The position numbers were made by a program, and so were the translations under genes. 64,000 bases of DNA. Origin: BAIKAL-G1 sp943370385. GTDB lineage: Bacteria > Cyanobacteriota > Cyanobacteriia > PCC-6307 > Cyanobiaceae. The notes below the pieces were generated by a model. It worked only from the letters and a program-made list of their open reading frames with translations, ran no database searches and was not told the DNA's origin. The stretch is from positions 89,332 through 153,331 of the forward strand of contig CALRQT020000008.1 of assembly GCA_943370385.1 (NCBI GenBank), in the 5' to 3' direction. Shown one piece after another: positions 62,367-64,000 of this stretch (positions within the stretch are counted from its first letter, which is position 1; every line of letters starts with the position of its first letter).

Positions 62367-64000
62367 TCAGGCCAGGGTGCCCGTGCTGAGCTTGAAGTTG
62401 AAGCCGACGATCAGGTCATCAAAATCTCGGTCGCCGCCACCCTTGATGTCCTCCAGACCCAGGACCCCTGAACCCAGCGCCCGGAAGTGGTTGAGTCCAT
62501 CACTGTTGGCCGCACCGAAGGAGAAGTAGATCTCTCCCGTGTTGGCCACCCTGGCGAAGGGGGCTAGCAGACCGGCGTCCCTAAAGGCGTCCAGGGTTGC
62601 CGTTTTGTTGATGCGATTCCCCGTTGCCAGGCTGCCGAATCCAGTAAACAGGTTGTCACTCCTTAGGGCAGCGGCGGTATAGCCCACCTCGCCAGGCATG
62701 ATCAGGGTATTGGTGAGGGTGTCGCGCACGGCACCATCACTGCGCTCCAGTTTGTAGAAGCCAATGGTGGAGTCGAAGGACGCTTCGCGGGCAATCAGTA
62801 CATCACCAGTGAGGGTTTGGCCTGAAAGGCTGCTGAAATCAAAGACAGGGGCTGCACCCATCTGGCTGGAGATCAACTCACCGAGGCCTGACACATCGGT
62901 GCTCAAGAAGAGGTTCAAAATGCTCCCTCCCTTGCCGGCTGTGGCGCTGCTGTCCGTCAGCTTGGTGACATCAAGGGTGCGGAAGCTCGAATCGAGGCTG
63001 CCACCCTTGAGGATTGCTTCAAGGGTGTTGTCCACCACTTCAAAGAACATCAACTTTTGACCATTGATCAGGTTGATATCCTTTTGGAAGCGCATCGAGG
63101 AGAGGTCTGGAACATCGTTGTTGGCGAGGGTGCCAAACAGCAGGGTGCCCCGTTCCTTCACCAGGTCGTAGCTGAGGCTGAGCGATTCGCTGGCATTAAG
63201 GGCGACGTAGCCGATCTGGTTGACCGTGCTGGAGCGGGAGCTGAGGCTTGCGCGCACGACTAGCGAGGCCGGCGAGCTGGTGTCGGTTGGGTCGCCAACG
63301 GTGAGACTATTGGCCGAGGCCGTAAAGATGGCGGTGAGATCAACGGCGCCGGCGGTGGAAGGATCGACGACCACGCCATTTTTCACTCCATCCTTGTCGC
63401 CATACCCGCCGTCAACGAACTGAAGATCGGCGGTATCGGCGGAGCCATTGCCATCGAGGTCATAGAAGCGCGCGCCGGCTTTCTTCACCGGGTCATAGGT
63501 GAAGGCCGTGGCCGTTGGGGAGGTTTGGCCGCCTGATGAGTCGTAGACGAAATAGGCCAGCCGTTTTTTGGTGGCTCCAGTGGTTAATTCCAGGCCATCC
63601 AAGAGCGGATCAAGGTCAACGATGGCGCGGGCCGTATTGGCCCCTGCCGAGGACGAATCCACATTGAGGCTGAAGTCGAGGCCGGTTTGGCCGATCTTCA
63701 GTTTCGAAGACTGGTTGTTCAGGCTGGGGGGTGCCTGCATCCGGCTGAAGGTTACGTCTCCGCTGATTTGACCTGAGCTGGGGCGTAAGTTCGGCTTGAT
63801 AACGGTGCCATCGGTTTTGGTGTACTCAACCTGCTTGGCCCCATTGCTGACCTCAATTTTGAGAATCTGGCCGCCAGCGGCAAGATTTTGATCGGTGATG
63901 GCACCGCCGCTAACGCCATGGGTTTGGACGTTGGCAAAGAAGTCGGTGCCAGGTGCGTGGTTGTAGAGGGCGGAGACATCGATGATGCCTGAGGATTCCC
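62367..64000 (-). CDS. C-terminal part of a large secreted DUF4114 protein (truncated by window edge)
   Basis: The frame is open from the stop at 62367 to the window edge, at least 543 aa. The last 110 residues are a DUF4114 domain with the acidic GxEDxxGGGDRDFDDLIVGF pattern. Before it come beta-rich, Asp/Ser/Gly-rich stretches typical of secreted cyanobacterial repeat proteins. The part nearest the edge (SGIIDVSALYNHAPGTDFFA, then VQTHGVSGGAI) recalls the C-terminal end of PhoX- or phytase-like enzymes, which is a tentative reading. An internal ATG at 63740 is not the true start. Confidence 0.75.
   Translation of the reverse strand, partial: ESSGIIDVSALYNHAPGTDFFANVQTHGVSGGAITDQNLAAGGQILKIEVSNGAKQVEYTKTDGTVIKPNLRPSSGQISGDVTFSRMQAPPSLNNQSSKLKIGQTGLDFSLNVDSSSAGANTARAIVDLDPLLDGLELTTGATKKRLAYFVYDSSGGQTSPTATAFTYDPVKKAGARFYDLDGNGSADTADLQFVDGGYGDKDGVKNGVVVDPSTAGAVDLTAIFTASANSLTVGDPTDTSSPASLVVRASLSSRSSTVNQIGYVALNASESLSLSYDLVKERGTLLFGTLANNDVPDLSSMRFQKDINLINGQKLMFFEVVDNTLEAILKGGSLDSSFRTLDVTKLTDSSATAGKGGSILNLFLSTDVSGLGELISSQMGAAPVFDFSSLSGQTLTGDVLIAREASFDSTIGFYKLERSDGAVRDTLTNTLIMPGEVGYTAAALRSDNLFTGFGSLATGNRINKTATLDAFRDAGLLAPFARVANTGEIYFSFGAANSDGLNHFRALGSGVLGLEDIKGGGDRDFDDLIVGFNFKLSTGTLA

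Overview
The window is chromosomal DNA from a high-GC picocyanobacterium of the Synechococcus/Cyanobium type. The main evidence is gene order. From the middle leftward, dnaN, a PRC-barrel protein, purL, purF, a gyrase-A-like gene, a TPR protein, queG, a DUF502 protein, nusB, ftsY, an RsbU-like phosphatase, argH, an RRM protein, dus, grpE, dnaJ, tusA, rsgA, ybaB, murB, murC, gap2, thiL, a cyclophilin, efp, accB and pdxA follow one another. As I recall it, this is the conserved block beside the origin in marine Prochlorococcus and Synechococcus. To the right of dnaN lie thrC, a DUF1400 protein, an ABC1 kinase, recN and uvrA, which I recall closing the circular map in those genomes. The assignment is therefore from synteny and protein families; no marker gene such as 16S rRNA is present.

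Layout. 1-5.4 kb holds tRNA-Gly(CCC), several small picocyanobacterial proteins, an AbrB-type membrane protein, a SMARCAL1/ZRANB3-like SNF2 helicase and, diverging from it, an HNH nuclease gene broken by an in-frame TGA. 5.7-7.0 kb is a CPA1 Na+/H+ antiporter. 7.1-20.5 kb is housekeeping: cofactor synthesis (pdxA, thiL), fatty acids (accB), translation (efp, rsgA), the Calvin-cycle GAPDH, peptidoglycan precursors (murC, murB) and chaperones (dnaJ, grpE). 20.6-25.0 kb encodes the type IV pilus motors and platform pilB-pilT-pilC, placed between grpE and dus. 25-44.7 kb continues with RNA modification, arginine synthesis, signalling, protein targeting and purine synthesis. 45.85-46.43 kb is an AT-richer non-coding stretch next to dnaN with a 16-bp direct repeat and several TTTTCC motifs; it is the best candidate for oriC. 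46.4-55.4 kb carries thrC, an ABC1 kinase and the DNA-repair genes recN and uvrA.

The accessory part is 55.4-64 kb. It starts with an AT-richer stretch holding a DUF707-like protein, decayed reading frames and two small secreted proteins. Then come an exported alpha-carbonic anhydrase and, about 0.6 kb further on, a Tat-exported beta-carbonic anhydrase, two unrelated folds that could act on the same periplasmic CO2/HCO3- pool. speE and an agmatinase-family gene (polyamines) follow. A large secreted DUF4114 protein runs off the right edge.

No transposase, prophage, CRISPR array or rRNA was found. The most notable observations are the Cys-to-TGA change in the HNH nuclease next to a helicase of the family fused to HNH in animal ZRANB3, the probable origin, the clustered carbonic anhydrases, five 16-bp tandem repeats between pdxA and accB, and a gyrase-A paralogue without a GyrA box.
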